Shown piece after piece: positions 1 to 7,759 of a DNA stretch of 39,836 nucleotides. Location: positions 1 to 39,836 of IMG/VR virus record IMGVR_UViG_3300045125_000173; one strand, 5' to 3'. The first letter of the stretch is position 1, and every line of letters begins with the position of its first letter. Made by a program: the position numbers and the translations under genes. Origin of the DNA: a virus. The notes under the pieces were generated by a model that saw only the letters and a list, made by a program, of their open reading frames with translations, ran no database searches and had not been told where the DNA came from.

Positions 1-204
1 CTACTCAGAATCTTTTCTCTTTCGCTTTCGCTTGGGTTTAGACTTGTCATTTTTTGGATTCTCCTTTTGCCAAAAAACCATTTCATTAAGTTCATCATCC
101 CAAGCACATTCAACTAAGTCTTGTGCTGCAAGTTTGGCTAATCCAACATTATGAATCCAAATTGTTGCTTCATCAAAAATTTGCTGATTTTTTTGTTCAT
201 TCAA
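1..204 (-). CDS. Small basic-tailed hypothetical protein
   Basis: A 67-residue protein with an acidic and hydrophobic first half (about residues 8-45) and a strongly basic C-terminus (KPKRKRKRK, residues 56-64) that could contact nucleic acid. Its ATG overlaps the TGA of the upstream gene (ATGA), so the two are probably co-translated. It is the last gene of the 1.1 kb operon inside the window and its stop codon is at the window edge. I recognise no family. Confidence 0.65.
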   Translation of the reverse strand: MNEQKNQQIFDEATIWIHNVGLAKLAAQDLVECAWDDELNEMVFWQKENPKNDKSKPKRKRKRKDSE

Positions 205-401
205 GAGGAGTGGTTATTATCATCAAAACCAAGACAAACACTTTTGACCAAGCCAATCATTTGATCTAGACTGATATAATCATTCAGATTATCGTCTTGA
301 GCATTTTCACTAATACTCTGTGCCGCTGCTTCTCTCATTTGAGAAACATACCCACTAACATCAACAATAGCATAAACTTGATCGTCCATACTTTTCTCCA
401 A
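201..401 (-). CDS. Hypothetical acidic protein, 66 aa
   Basis: Opens with MEKSMDDQVYAIVDVSGYVSQM and is rich in D, N and S. The stop overlaps the ATG of the next gene downstream, and the start abuts the stop of the upstream gene, which is typical of this tight operon. No catalytic motif or membrane segment is visible. Function unknown. Confidence 0.65.
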   Translation of the reverse strand: MEKSMDDQVYAIVDVSGYVSQMREAAAQSISENAQDDNLNDYISLDQMIGLVKSVCLGFDDNNHSS

Positions 402-671
402 TTATTTGATAAACTTAGATACACCACCAGAACTAATCGAATCGTCTTTAATGCGGTCAATCGTATCCTGCAAAGTCAACTGTCCTCTTGGTAGCCATTT
501 TACATCACTGTCTAGTGCTGTCAATATCTGAGGTATCCAATGCTGATAAGCATCAGCATATTGATCTGGAAAATAAGTTTTTAGAATTCGCTCAATATGA
601 AACATGGTATTACAGATTGAGTCTCTGTAATCCATTAGGGTATTAAGTTGATCTTTTTGTTCTTGGTTCAT
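402..671 (-). CDS. Hypothetical protein, 89 aa
   Basis: A mostly helical, soluble-looking protein beginning MNQEQKDQLNTLMDYRDSI. It is followed without a gap by the 66-aa gene and preceded closely by the zinc-ribbon gene, in one operon driven from the promoter near 1.13 kb. No recognisable motif. Function unknown. Confidence 0.65.
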   Translation of the reverse strand: MNQEQKDQLNTLMDYRDSICNTMFHIERILKTYFPDQYADAYQHWIPQILTALDSDVKWLPRGQLTLQDTIDRIKDDSISSGGVSKFIK

Positions 672-683
672 TAAACAAGTTCT

Positions 684-1096
684 CTAACAGATTCTTGGTT
701 GTCTTTCCTTTTTGAGTTTCAGAATCTTATGCTTAATTTTCCATACTCCGGTTTCTGGATTTTGATAATCTGGCCCCATATAAATATGAGCAAAACCAGC
801 GTTCTTATCAAGACCCCAAGCATGAATACCCTTGCTATCAACCTTTTCAACAACAAATTTTCCTCTATAACCCATAGGAATTAGTTCGCCATTGTGAAGA
901 AAATATGGGCCTCCACCAACTTTAATCTTATCTCCCTTTGGAGTTCCTTCCAATTAAAATCTTTTACAACTTTGAGAGTTCGCTTTTCTTTATTAGTAAT
1001 CTTGAAAGAAAAAACATGGTTGCAATTCTTGCAAACGTAGGCTCGCGGCCCAACCATATTGGAACAATTAGGACAAGTTTTCTTACCTTTTGGCAT
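684..1096 (-). CDS. Zinc-ribbon protein, frameshifted
   Basis: The N-terminus has a clear zinc ribbon (CPNCSNMVG, then CKNCNHVF; Cys-x2-Cys, about 10 residues, Cys-x2-Cys). The frame is lost near residue 50 (around 950). A second frame continues as GTPKGDKIKVGGGPYFLHNG down to 684 with no proper start codon of its own. I read this as one protein of about 135 residues split by one indel, not two genes. A Shine-Dalgarno site (AGGAGACTAACG) precedes the ATG, and a sigma70-like promoter lies about 30 bp upstream. The ribbon suggests nucleic-acid or protein binding; the C-terminal domain is unknown. Confidence 0.6.
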
Positions 1097-1126
1097 CGTT
1101 AGTCTCCTGTGTTGATTGATAACCTA

Positions 1127-1154
1127 AGTATATCACAGTTATCGGCGTTGTCAA
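1127..1154 (-). promoter_or_regulatory. sigma70-like promoter, GCCGATA class
   Basis: On the minus strand: TTGACA (1149-1154), a 16-bp spacer containing GCCGATA, and TATACT (1127-1132). It stands about 30 bp before the zinc-ribbon gene and is the first of the repeated promoter family of this window. Confidence 0.75.
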
Positions 1155-1173
1155 GCGGGTTTCTTTAGTCCAT

Positions 1174-1371
1174 CTATGATTGATAGTTTGCCGGGAGAAT
1201 AGTGACAAAAATAACTTGAATGAATCTTTCTTTTGTAAGATTATCTTCTTCAATTTCCACATAAACATTAATTCTATAACGATTTTCCCACACATTAATA
1301 ATTTTAGTCATAAAATGATATTTAGGTTTTTCAACTTGTTTAAATAGCAAACTTTCGATTTCAAGATCCAT
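1174..1371 (-). CDS. Hypothetical protein, 65 aa
   Basis: Begins MDLEIESLLFKQVEKPKYHF and reads as a small beta-rich protein. The start is supported by AGGAGTCTGCTA just upstream. It overlaps the end of the upstream frameshifted gene by about 10 bp. It lies at the end of the operon that starts at the 1.8 kb promoter. Function unknown. Confidence 0.6.
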   Translation of the reverse strand: MDLEIESLLFKQVEKPKYHFMTKIINVWENRYRINVYVEIEEDNLTKERFIQVIFVTILPANYQS

Positions 1372-1563
1372 TAGCAGACTCCTGTTTGTATGTGTCTATT
1401 TCAAAACTAACTTTTCCATCTGGCATTTCGATGAAATCTATTGGATAATATTCCAATGTTTCGAAATCAAAACACTTACTTCTTCTTGCCAATGAAAAGA
1501 GCCTAAATTTTTTATATCATTGGCTCGTTGATGAAGAAAATTATATAAATCAAGCCAGTTCAT
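1361..1563 (-). CDS. Hypothetical protein, frameshifted
   Basis: The start frame reads MNWLDLYNFLHQRANDIKNL and stops early. A second frame resumes near 1460 as FDFETLEYYPIDFIEMPDGK and runs to a TGA at 1361. Joining them by one indel gives about 66 residues. The ATG overlaps the stop of the zinc-ribbon gene upstream (ATGA). Function unknown. Confidence 0.5.
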
Positions 1564-1779
1564 CTTGCTCTCCTGTTAGCCCTATCAAGTTTACGAATAG
1601 TTTCTGTAGCATTTGCTGGAACTAGCACAAGACTAGGAGCAGTTTTATGTGCCCCAATCCATAAATCCCACGGCACGATTTTCCACACTACAATTCTTGC
1701 AGATAATCTTACGACCAGTTTCCACAAGAAATTCATATCGATCAAAATCAATATCGCTGTCGCAATAAATACAGTTCAT
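1560..1779 (-). CDS. Small zinc-finger protein, frameshifted
   Basis: Reads MNCIYCDSDIDFDRYEF with CIYC, then CKNC, a Cys-x2-Cys pair set typical of small phage zinc ribbons. The frame breaks in a G-run near 1660, where TGGGGCAC appears to have lost a base. The second frame ends HKTAPSLVLVPANATETIRK and so on to 1560. The start has a perfect GGAGG site. The TATAAT promoter is 20 bp upstream. Confidence 0.6.
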
Positions 1780-1799
1780 TGGTATCCTCCGTTAGTCGG

Positions 1800-1827
1800 A
1801 TTATACCACAACCATCGGCATTGTCAA
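1800..1827 (-). promoter_or_regulatory. sigma70 consensus promoter, GCCGAT class
   Basis: TTGACA (1822-1827), a 16-bp spacer with GCCGAT, and a perfect TATAAT (1800-1805). The TAA stop of the deaminase gene lies inside the -10 box. Drives the small zinc-finger gene at 1779. Confidence 0.8.
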
Positions 1828-2259
1828 CTCGTTCGCTGTAGTCAAAATTCCAAAGTTATCACTAAAATTACCACAGTCCATACTATAATAAATATCAGTT
1901 AATCCAACACTATATAAAAGTTTGCTACAATTTTCACAAGGTTTACTTCCTAAAATTAATCCTTTTCTATTAATCCGCATAACAACAATTGACCAACTAG
2001 GATCAATGGTATTATAGCGATCCAGCAATTTAGAAACAAGATGACTTTCAGCATGATAGAATGGGAATTCTTTATATTTGGGTAAATTAAAATCTTCTCC
2101 TATACGATAAGCACCAGTGTGTGTTTTAATCGGATTATTTTGGGTGAAACAAATTAGTTTAGTCCCGTCAAAAGCAGCCGCATAATGATAGCATCTAATT
2201 AGTCTGGTCGGATTCCAATTGCTGTATGCTCGTCGTATTGTTTTGTTGATTATCTTCAT
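1801..2259 (-). CDS. Cytidine/deoxycytidylate deaminase-like protein
   Basis: 152 residues with the zinc-deaminase signature: HAE at about residue 71 (FYHAESH), with His as zinc ligand and Glu as proton shuttle, and PCENC at about residue 108 supplying the two Cys ligands. Phage members usually turn dCMP into dUMP, which would feed the ThyX encoded nearby at 4.3 kb. That substrate is inferred, and a broader CMP/dCMP or nucleoside deaminase is possible. Its stop codon lies inside the -10 box of the next promoter. Confidence 0.75.
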   Translation of the reverse strand: MKIINKTIRRAYSNWNPTRLIRCYHYAAAFDGTKLICFTQNNPIKTHTGAYRIGEDFNLPKYKEFPFYHAESHLVSKLLDRYNTIDPSWSIVVMRINRKGLILGSKPCENCSKLLYSVGLTDIYYSMDCGNFSDNFGILTTANELTMPMVVV

Positions 2260-2391
2260 TTAGTTTTGCTAATACTGGTGGCCCACAGTTTGTATCATAT
2301 ATTTCCCAAACACTATTATCTGTTAATGGAATTTTTTTGGTTCTTTTGATCTTGGATTGTTTGTTAATGGTATTCTTTGTGGTTCTTTCAT
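2195..2391 (-). CDS. Hypothetical protein, frameshifted
   Basis: Begins MKEPQRIPLTNNPRSKEPKK and shifts frame in an A-run near 2330. It continues KIPLTDNSVWEIYDTNCGPP and ends at 2195, overlapping the start of the deaminase gene by about 65 bp. Short and hydrophilic, with an RIPLT/KIPLT repeat. Function unknown. Confidence 0.45.
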
Positions 2392-2400
2392 AAAATGTCC

Positions 2401-2550
2401 TTATTTATTTGCTAGCATATATAATCCAACATTAGCGAAAGCATAACCAATATAAGTTATAAGCATACCAATATTTTTATGTACAATATATTGTTCTAGT
2501 GCAACATACAGATAAACGCATCCAGTAAAAGCAATCAACCATGCACTCAT
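2401..2550 (-). CDS. Small membrane protein, 49 aa
   Basis: MSAWLIAFTGCVYLYVALEQ followed by a second hydrophobic stretch (IGMLITYIGYAFANVGLYML): two probable transmembrane helices with a short basic loop between them. The ATG overlaps the TGA of the UvdE gene (ATGA), so it is translationally coupled to it. Function unknown. Confidence 0.65.
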   Translation of the reverse strand: MSAWLIAFTGCVYLYVALEQYIVHKNIGMLITYIGYAFANVGLYMLANK

Positions 2551-3464
2551 GCCATTACTCCTTTACAAATTTCAGCGTGATGCTCTATAGCATAGTCTTT
2601 CATTTTAAGTTCCATGTCAACATCAAATTCTAATCCATAGTTATCAAATGGATTTTCAGCATAATCGGCATGAGCCCTTGGATTATTTCCGGGTTTACTT
2701 TCGCTGTAATGAAATAATGGACGGTATTCTCCCCATGTAAGATAACAAGATTCTAATGCTTCTTGTTCTGTCATATCACAAGGATTACATTTGTGATGCA
2801 AATAATCGAAGGTGATGGGAATATTTGTGGACGGATTAAAGTGTTCAATAAGTTCTCTTACACTCCAGCAATTAACTTTGTCATCATTTTCAATAACCAA
2901 TCTGCTCCTACAATTAGGATCAAGACGATTAAAATTTTGAATAAAACGATCAATGATTTCAGAATGTGTTCCATTTTTGTTATGTACATGAAGGTTCATG
3001 GGGGCGTTATAATTTGCAGGCAGTCCTATCCGATCAAAAAACCAACTATAAAAATTTAGTTCAATAATAGTTTTATTAACAGCCTTGTCGTTCATTGAAG
3101 CGAGAACATTAAATTCGCTTGGATGACAAGTAACACGAACATTCGTGTTCTTGATAGACGATGCGATATTATCGAATTCTCTATTGATAGCGTCATAATT
3201 AGGTAAATCTTCCAACTTGACATTTGCTTCATCATAGGTAATCAATGGAAAAATATCGCTACTAACACGATAAACATAATTATTTTCAGCACAGAATTGA
3301 ATGGTCTTATCAGTGACCATAAGATTGTTTTGTATTCTGTGTCCAAGAGTAGATAATGCTTCCTCTCTAGGTAATGTATTAAAACGCTTGTAGGTCATAG
3401 TCTGATGACTAAAACCCTGCTCTTTAAGTTTGAGACTGATGCAGCAAAGACCGTACCTGTTCAT
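2547..3464 (-). CDS. uvsE: UV damage endonuclease (UvdE/UvsE family)
   Basis: 305 residues from the ATG at 3464. It starts MNRYGLCCISL, the usual start of this TIM-barrel family (R-x-G-Y/L-C). Family signatures are visible: HPSEF with the surrounding VTCHPSEFNVLASM, NLHVHNKNG, LVIENDDK, and ITFDYLHHKC, which provide the His, Glu and Asp metal ligands. These enzymes nick DNA 5' to UV photoproducts. The start is chosen because AAGGAGATTCC precedes it and the promoter at 3482-3509 would lie inside any longer reading. It heads an operon with the small membrane protein and the deaminase. Confidence 0.88.
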   Translation of the reverse strand: MNRYGLCCISLKLKEQGFSHQTMTYKRFNTLPREEALSTLGHRIQNNLMVTDKTIQFCAENNYVYRVSSDIFPLITYDEANVKLEDLPNYDAINREFDNIASSIKNTNVRVTCHPSEFNVLASMNDKAVNKTIIELNFYSWFFDRIGLPANYNAPMNLHVHNKNGTHSEIIDRFIQNFNRLDPNCRSRLVIENDDKVNCWSVRELIEHFNPSTNIPITFDYLHHKCNPCDMTEQEALESCYLTWGEYRPLFHYSESKPGNNPRAHADYAENPFDNYGLEFDVDMELKMKDYAIEHHAEICKGVMA

Positions 3465-3481
3465 GGAATCTCCTTGGTCAC

Positions 3482-3509
3482 AGTATATCAGATTATCGGT
3501 CAAAGTCAA
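3482..3509 (-). promoter_or_regulatory. sigma70-like promoter, CCGATA class
   Basis: TTGACT (3504-3509), a 16-bp spacer containing CCGATAA, and TATACT (3482-3487), about 20 bp before the UvdE start. The TGA of the gene upstream is inside the -35 box. Confidence 0.75.
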
Positions 3510-3709
3510 GCCGCTTCTTGAGGAATTTCTTCAATGCTGTAAATCTTCACTATATGATATTGCTGCTCAAGTTGCTTCTGAAAAACCATCTTAGCATCAA
3601 ATTCACATAAAGCCATTATCATTTCGCTCATAAAAATGGTTTGTTTTTTGTAATCATTCCTATCATAAATCAATGCTGTAATATTAAATGTTTTAATTTT
3701 TCCACCCAA
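3506..3709 (-). CDS. Hypothetical protein, 67 aa
   Basis: Contains KIKTFNITALIYDRNDYKKQ and ends HIVKIYSIEEIPQEAA. The only start codon clear of the ThyX frame's bulk is TTG at 3709, slightly overlapping the end of thyX. An ATT or a lost ATG is also possible, so the start is uncertain. Its stop lies in the -35 hexamer of the UvdE promoter. Function unknown. Confidence 0.5.
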   Translation of the reverse strand: MGGKIKTFNITALIYDRNDYKKQTIFMSEMIMALCEFDAKMVFQKQLEQQYHIVKIYSIEEIPQEAA

Positions 3710-4331
3710 GAGCCTCTCCAATAATAGGAAATTGTTGAATAAAAATATTTTTACAATCATTAGCGATATTCATATGTTCTTTTTGAGTGCCATTAGATGA
3801 TCGTAGTTCTATATAGTGAGTCCATGACCGAATTGATCCACTCATATAAAGTCTAGTTGGAGTTGCTAGTGGCAATACAAATCTGGCACACTCTTTTGCA
3901 ATACCGTCCTTAATCATACCATCATAGATAGCCTTTGCTTTAGCAAAATGTTCTCTAAGTTTACTATTCCATCTGTAAATTATTTCGGTGTCAATATCAT
4001 CAATACTATTTTGTCTATTTTTATCATCTTGTCTGCGTAACTCAAATAATGGTATTTCTTCTGCTAAAAGATTTGTATCAGCATATCTTTGACTAAATTC
4101 TTGAAAAGTAAAACTACGATGACGCAAAATCTGTGCGGCTAATCCTCTTGTTGTATTGATCTCAAGAGTCATATAAGCCATTTCAAATATAGACCAATGT
4201 TTATGATCTATACAATACTTGAGTAATTTACTTATATTATCGTTATCTTGATTTTTGGGATTACTGACCCTGGCACAATAAGCAATTTGTTTTTCTGCGT
4301 CTGGAGTAACACTAATAAGTTTAACATTCAT
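3693..4331 (-). CDS. thyX: Flavin-dependent thymidylate synthase ThyX
   Basis: Makes dTMP from dUMP with FAD, NADPH and methylene-tetrahydrofolate. The ThyX signature is plain: RHRSFTFQEFSQRY (RHR-x-x-S/T-x4-S-x-R-Y). Upstream are HKHWSIFEMAYMTLE (substrate region) and, near the end, GSIRSWTHYIELR, which supplies conserved Arg and His. About 212 residues from the ATG at 4331, normal for the family; an extension to 4370 is open but lacks a better ribosome site. The downstream deaminase and UvdE make this a nucleotide and repair cluster. Confidence 0.92.
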   Translation of the reverse strand: MNVKLISVTPDAEKQIAYCARVSNPKNQDNDNISKLLKYCIDHKHWSIFEMAYMTLEINTTRGLAAQILRHRSFTFQEFSQRYADTNLLAEEIPLFELRRQDDKNRQNSIDDIDTEIIYRWNSKLREHFAKAKAIYDGMIKDGIAKECARFVLPLATPTRLYMSGSIRSWTHYIELRSSNGTQKEHMNIANDCKNIFIQQFPIIGEALGWKN

Positions 4332-4353
4332 TTGTATTGATCGTTCCACCATT

Positions 4354-4485
4354 TTACGGTGCGATTCCATATGGGTTGAAAAAATATGATGCTATTACGC
4401 TAGATACGCCACCAATAATACCATTAGCAACCGCAACAGGAACAACAACACAAGTATAAAGTATATTTTTCTTTTTAGTAGTCAC
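4354..4485 (-). CDS. Small membrane protein, 43 aa
   Basis: GTG start directly after the TAA of the upstream gene (TAAGTG). Sequence MTTKKKNILYTCVVVPVAVA and on: a basic N-terminus and then one Val/Ala/Ile-rich transmembrane segment. It overlaps the region upstream of thyX. A helper or superinfection role is possible, but nothing in the sequence shows it. Confidence 0.5.
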   Translation of the reverse strand: MTTKKKNILYTCVVVPVAVANGIIGGVSSVIASYFFNPYGIAP

Positions 4486-4716
4486 TTAATCCTGCTTTTT
4501 AATTTGTAAATTTTCTTGGTGTTGTTTTTGATGTTCGAGCCATTTATTATCTGTTATATGATTGTATATGGCAAATGCTAACTTACTCACACTTTTTGCT
4601 ACGCCACTAGCATCTGGATCATCTAATTTAGCCCAATAATATTGATTGTCCTCTTTATCTTTAATTGTTTCATAGCCTTTAGATTTTGCCCAAGATCGTA
4701 CTTCTGTCCAAAGCAT
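4486..4716 (-). CDS. Hypothetical protein, WAK-x-x-GY family, 76 aa
   Basis: Begins MLWTEVRSWAKSKGYETIKD and has KSVSKLAFAIYNHITDNKW in the second half. It resembles the product at 20100-20330 (VNKWAKNLGYTVKV...ARLIRNI), so this is a small paralogous phage family. A good AGGAG site precedes the ATG and the 4.74 kb promoter is 22 bp upstream. Function unknown. Confidence 0.65.
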   Translation of the reverse strand: MLWTEVRSWAKSKGYETIKDKEDNQYYWAKLDDPDASGVAKSVSKLAFAIYNHITDNKWLEHQKQHQENLQIKKQD

Positions 4717-4737
4717 AAGTTAGTCTCCTAACAACTC

Positions 4738-4765
4738 ATATTACCAGATTTTGCAGGTTTGTCAA
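4738..4765 (-). promoter_or_regulatory. sigma70-like promoter
   Basis: TTGACA (4760-4765), a 16-bp spacer and TAATAT (4738-4743), leading into the 76-aa gene. The spacer lacks the GCCGATA box. The stop codon of the preceding gene is within TTGACA. Confidence 0.65.
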
Positions 4766-5001
4766 CGTACTTCCTTTGTATCAATATCATATTCATCAAG
4801 TGGTCGATCATAATGCTTCCATGCTTTATCATGTTTAAATGCTACAATTTTCATTCTTTGCTCTGTAATTTGATCCATCTGATATCTTATGAGATCAAAC
4901 ATTTCTATCAATAGTTTTGCCACATCATCATCTGTGCATTTTTTAACTATTTCTGAAAATCTATCCAAACACTCGTATTTTAGTGGTATTTTATCTTTCA
5001 T
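4762..5001 (-). CDS. Hypothetical protein, 79 aa
   Basis: Starts MKDKIPLKYECLDRFSEIVK; helical and charged, with IEMFDLIRYQMDQITEQRMK in the middle. The ATG overlaps the stop of the upstream gene (ATGA). Its stop overlaps the -35 box of the next promoter. Function unknown. Confidence 0.65.
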   Translation of the reverse strand: MKDKIPLKYECLDRFSEIVKKCTDDDVAKLLIEMFDLIRYQMDQITEQRMKIVAFKHDKAWKHYDRPLDEYDIDTKEVR

Positions 5002-5186
5002 TTTTGAAGATATTCTTCACCGGAATACTTTAGTTTTGCTTGAAATCCAGCGGCGTATCCTTGCATATATAGTTTTTTCATAACTTTAATAGAGTCTTCA
5101 TTCTCTTTTATATAATATAAATTATTATAAACCCATTCGTTATAACTCTTTTCTTCATCACAAAGATCATCCGAGTTTTCGTTCAT
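4998..5186 (-). CDS. Hypothetical protein, 62 aa
   Basis: Acidic N-terminus (MNENSDDLCDEEKSYNEW), then KVMKKLYMQGYAAGFQAKLK. The helical YMQGYAAGFQ pattern recurs in small phage proteins. It overlaps the end of the zincin-like gene upstream by 20 bp and the next gene by 4 bp. Function unknown. Confidence 0.6.
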   Translation of the reverse strand: MNENSDDLCDEEKSYNEWVYNNLYYIKENEDSIKVMKKLYMQGYAAGFQAKLKYSGEEYLQK

Positions 5187-5754
5187 GTTTTCTGTATTTC
5201 TTATAAATATTTAGTATGCCACTAATTAGATTTGGTTTTAAATTATTTCGTATAAATTCGTCATCATTATCTGTAATATATGCTTGCAGTTCATCGTTCA
5301 AAACACTTTTATCATAACCCTTTTTTATGATATATTTTGATACTTTACTAAAATCTTTATTATGGGTTTTAATAAAACTATCTATTTCTATTCTATATCT
5401 TTTATCATATCCATACATAGCATGAGATAATTCATGTCTCAATGTGCTATTATTTTGAGCCCCTATTAAGTAGAAATTATCATTTCTATATTTAAGTAAA
5501 GAGAGTAATTCTTTCTCTTGTGGTGTTAGCGGATCGAAAAGTCCTTGTTTAAAAGGAACTAATACAGAACTTGGAAAATTAAAACCTATCCATAGATCGC
5601 TATATAAATCAGCCCCATATTGTAAACTATAATAGTTTTTTATATCTCCGAGAGTAAATATCTTATTACGATATTTTTTACTAGGACTCTCATAAAATTC
5701 TTGGAAACGAATAAAAGTTTCACCTAACTCTTTTGAGAGTCCGCACTTATCCAT
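5167..5754 (-). CDS. Putative zinc metallopeptidase (HExxH protein)
   Basis: 195 residues with a zincin motif RHELSHAMYG at about residue 107 (HExxH: two His ligands plus catalytic Glu). A downstream LNDELQAY (about residue 153) could supply the third ligand. No signal peptide, so it would act in the cytoplasm if active. I cannot assign a peptidase clan. The N-terminal half (FTLGDIKNYYSLQYGADLYS) matches nothing I know. Proteolysis is inferred from the motif only. Confidence 0.6.
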   Translation of the reverse strand: MDKCGLSKELGETFIRFQEFYESPSKKYRNKIFTLGDIKNYYSLQYGADLYSDLWIGFNFPSSVLVPFKQGLFDPLTPQEKELLSLLKYRNDNFYLIGAQNNSTLRHELSHAMYGYDKRYRIEIDSFIKTHNKDFSKVSKYIIKKGYDKSVLNDELQAYITDNDDEFIRNNLKPNLISGILNIYKKYRKHERKLG

Positions 5755-5788
5755 ACGCTATTATATGGTTGTTTTTTAGTTTAAGCAT

Positions 5789-6073
5789 TTATCGATACAC
5801 TACAACTGGTTGTAAAACCCATTGAGTAAAAGGTCTGGTCATTACAGTTTGAGTTCTACAAAATAACCTGTGTTGTTCAACAATTACATTTTGCTGAACC
5901 ACATAAGGAACCCATTGATAAACAACCACTGGTTGAGGCTGGGCGATATAAACCATTTCGGTTTGTGGTGCTGGCTGAACTATCTCTCTATATGCTACCC
6001 ACTCTTGTGCATACGCTAATGATGAAACACCCATAATACATAACATTACAAAGCATCTTGCTAAGTTTTTCAT
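5789..6073 (-). CDS. Secreted QPVVVY-rich protein
   Basis: 94 residues with a textbook signal peptide: MKNLARCFVML, a hydrophobic core, and a likely cleavage after AYA (residue 22). The mature part repeats a W-x(0-1)-Y/P and QPVVVYQW/QPVVVYR theme with many Val, Tyr and Gln and just one Cys. It stands alone between the zincin gene and a damaged stretch and differs in composition from its neighbours, which suggests acquisition from a host. It would be exported to the envelope. Function unknown. Confidence 0.65.
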   Translation of the reverse strand: MKNLARCFVMLCIMGVSSLAYAQEWVAYREIVQPAPQTEMVYIAQPQPVVVYQWVPYVVQQNVIVEQHRLFCRTQTVMTRPFTQWVLQPVVVYR

Positions 6074-6082
6074 ATTATCTCC

Positions 6083-6279
6083 TTATTTATTAACTTTTAT
6101 CTTTTCACACCATTCTGGAAAATCGTTTACTCGTAAATTTCCAAGCAAGCATGGATGGTTGTGTTGCTAGATTTCTTATAGCATAACATTTGTAGCCGTC
6201 TGAGTCACTAGCCACAGTCTATAATATCGTACTCTGTTACACTGTGCAACATTTGAATCAGTTGTTCAATTTTATTCAT
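6083..6279 (-). CDS. Hypothetical protein, multiply frameshifted
   Basis: Three frames join into one product: MNKIEQLIQMLHSVTEYDII, then SDSDGYKCYAIRNLA, then HNHPCLLGNLRVNDFPEWCE, ending at 6083. At least two indels are needed, so this is either decayed or badly sequenced. About 65 residues when repaired. Function unknown. Confidence 0.4.
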
Positions 6280-6614
6280 TCTACATCATAAAGTTCTGGA
6301 AAAAGGTCTAAATATATAAATCAGCAAATGGTTGCTTGAATACGCATCATTAATTTCTAGTCCAAAAATAGGACTATCATCGTCATTGCTTTACCATTAT
6401 ATACCATTATTTATTGGTTCCACAACATATCTTGCATGTATCTGGTATATTATTTCACCAAGATAATAACTCGCCAGCAAAATCATACGTTCGTTTGTAG
6501 ATTTTTATCATCAGTATAGTATTTTATAATACAGTGGTTCTCATACTCCATATACAAGTATGATCCAACACTATCAATAATGAGGATATTTACGATATAC
6601 CTGTCTTTATTCAT
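6276..6614 (-). CDS. Hypothetical protein, multiply frameshifted
   Basis: Starts MNKDRYIVNILIIDSVGSYL and continues in other frames: ERMILLASYYLGEIIYQIHA, SPIFGLEINDAYSSNHLLIY, and PFPELYDVE just before the TGA at 6276. Three or four indels break it, the densest damage in the window. About 110 residues when repaired. Function unknown. Confidence 0.35.
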
Positions 6615-6666
6615 TGGGCCAATCTTTTTCTAATTTATCTAGTGTAGAGTCTAACAGTGCCATCAT
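6607..6666 (-). CDS. Possible microprotein, 19 aa
   Basis: MMALLDSTLDKLEKDWPNE, with its ATG overlapping the stop of the upstream gene and its stop next to the following ATG. The tight fit favours translation, but it is too short to judge further; it may be the remnant of a longer frameshifted gene. Confidence 0.3.
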   Translation of the reverse strand: MMALLDSTLDKLEKDWPNE

Positions 6667-7101
6667 CATAAAAAGCAATCATGCGTCTCCACCAGAAGTT
6701 CTTTATACTTTTTCGGGCCAGACTGAGTGTAACACACATTCATTATAGTCTGACCATAACGAAGTTCAAACTCATTTTCATAATAGACTCTATCAGCACG
6801 ATTAAGAAATTGTTCAAAGTCATAGATATTCATCGCCCTCAAGAGGGTCTTTGTCATAGCAAAAATTGAACGGCCCCAAAACTTTTTTTCTTTGTTGTTT
6901 GATAAGTTTAACACATCAGAAAAACAGTTTTCACAAATATCAATATTATATTGATAGCCATCATGGATACTACCATATCCCACGTAGCAGCTTAATTCGG
7001 CCCATGCTGGCCCTATATTCATTAGCAGTTGATGATTTTCCGCAAACATCACAATTTACATCATCGACAACTTTTACTGTTTTTGTTGTGTAAGTTTTCA
7101 T
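6666..7101 (-). CDS. Zinc-binding hypothetical protein, frameshifted
   Basis: N-terminal frame MKTYTTKTVKVVDDVNCDVC with CDVCGK, then after one indel near 7020 the frame GPAWAELSCYVGYGSIHDGY with ICENC. The two Cys-x2-Cys pairs form one zinc site, a layout I know from conserved phage proteins (CDVCGK ... YGSxHDG ... DICExC). The tail (FEQFLNRADRVYYENEFELR and on) may include a further frame error. Function unknown. Confidence 0.5.
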
Positions 7102-7538
7102 TTATTTCTACAACTATCACAAAGAGTAGTAATCCATCCACCCTTATTGGGTTTGCCGGAATTACCACAAACTTCACAAACTTTATAAGAGTATTCTTCG
7201 ATGCCATACCAATAACACCCTCTACGTAATTATCACCACCTACTAAAGTATACTCTTAATCCACCGTATTTTCCTTTACTTGATCAAATTTAACCGGAAT
7301 ATAATCCAGATCGGGTTGATCATTAGATTTGTTTATTCTCTGTTCTAATACGAATTCTATCTGATATATTTTTCATTGCTGAAATATACGCCTAGCAAAC
7401 AGATGCTAATAGTTCATACCAACCATTATTGCACTCTATGCTACGAAACTCATACTACGATTCCATAGGGGATTTATTCCTATTGGAAAATAGGTTAGGA
7501 TACTTTGCGTAAAGTTTATCTTGAAGTTCTTGATCCAT
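7098..7538 (-). CDS. Conserved phage protein (KLYxKYPxLF family), badly frameshifted
   Basis: Starts MDQELQDKLYAKYPNLF, then in other frames ECNNGWYELLASVC, VKFDQVKE, KYGGLRVYFSGGDNYVEGVI and YSYKVCEVCGNSGKPNKGGW with a final TLCDSC. The order matches a well-known phage family of unknown function with a C-terminal zinc site. At least four indels or stops break it. The stop overlaps the next ATG (ATGA). Confidence 0.5.
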
Positions 7539-7721
7539 TATCTGCTCTTATATTTTTTCTGCTTTTCAAGCACAGAAAGAATACTGAGATACTTTTCAGC
7601 ATCTTCTTTGGGTGCTAAATTCGGTCACAATAGCCTGACCATCACTCTTGGGCAGATTGACGGGTTGACCATTACGCACCACAATGAACTTACTATTCTT
7701 CTGAACGACTCCAAGACTCAT
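7538..7721 (-). CDS. Hypothetical protein, frameshifted
   Basis: MSLGVVQKNSKFIVVRNGQP, then after one indel near 7610 APKEDAEKYLSILSVLEKQK to the stop at 7538. About 60 residues. GAGGAAATA precedes the ATG, and the promoter at 7760-7787 is 40 bp upstream. Function unknown. Confidence 0.5.
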
Positions 7722-7759
7722 TATTTCCTCACTGTAAAAAAGAAAAGACCCACACTCGT

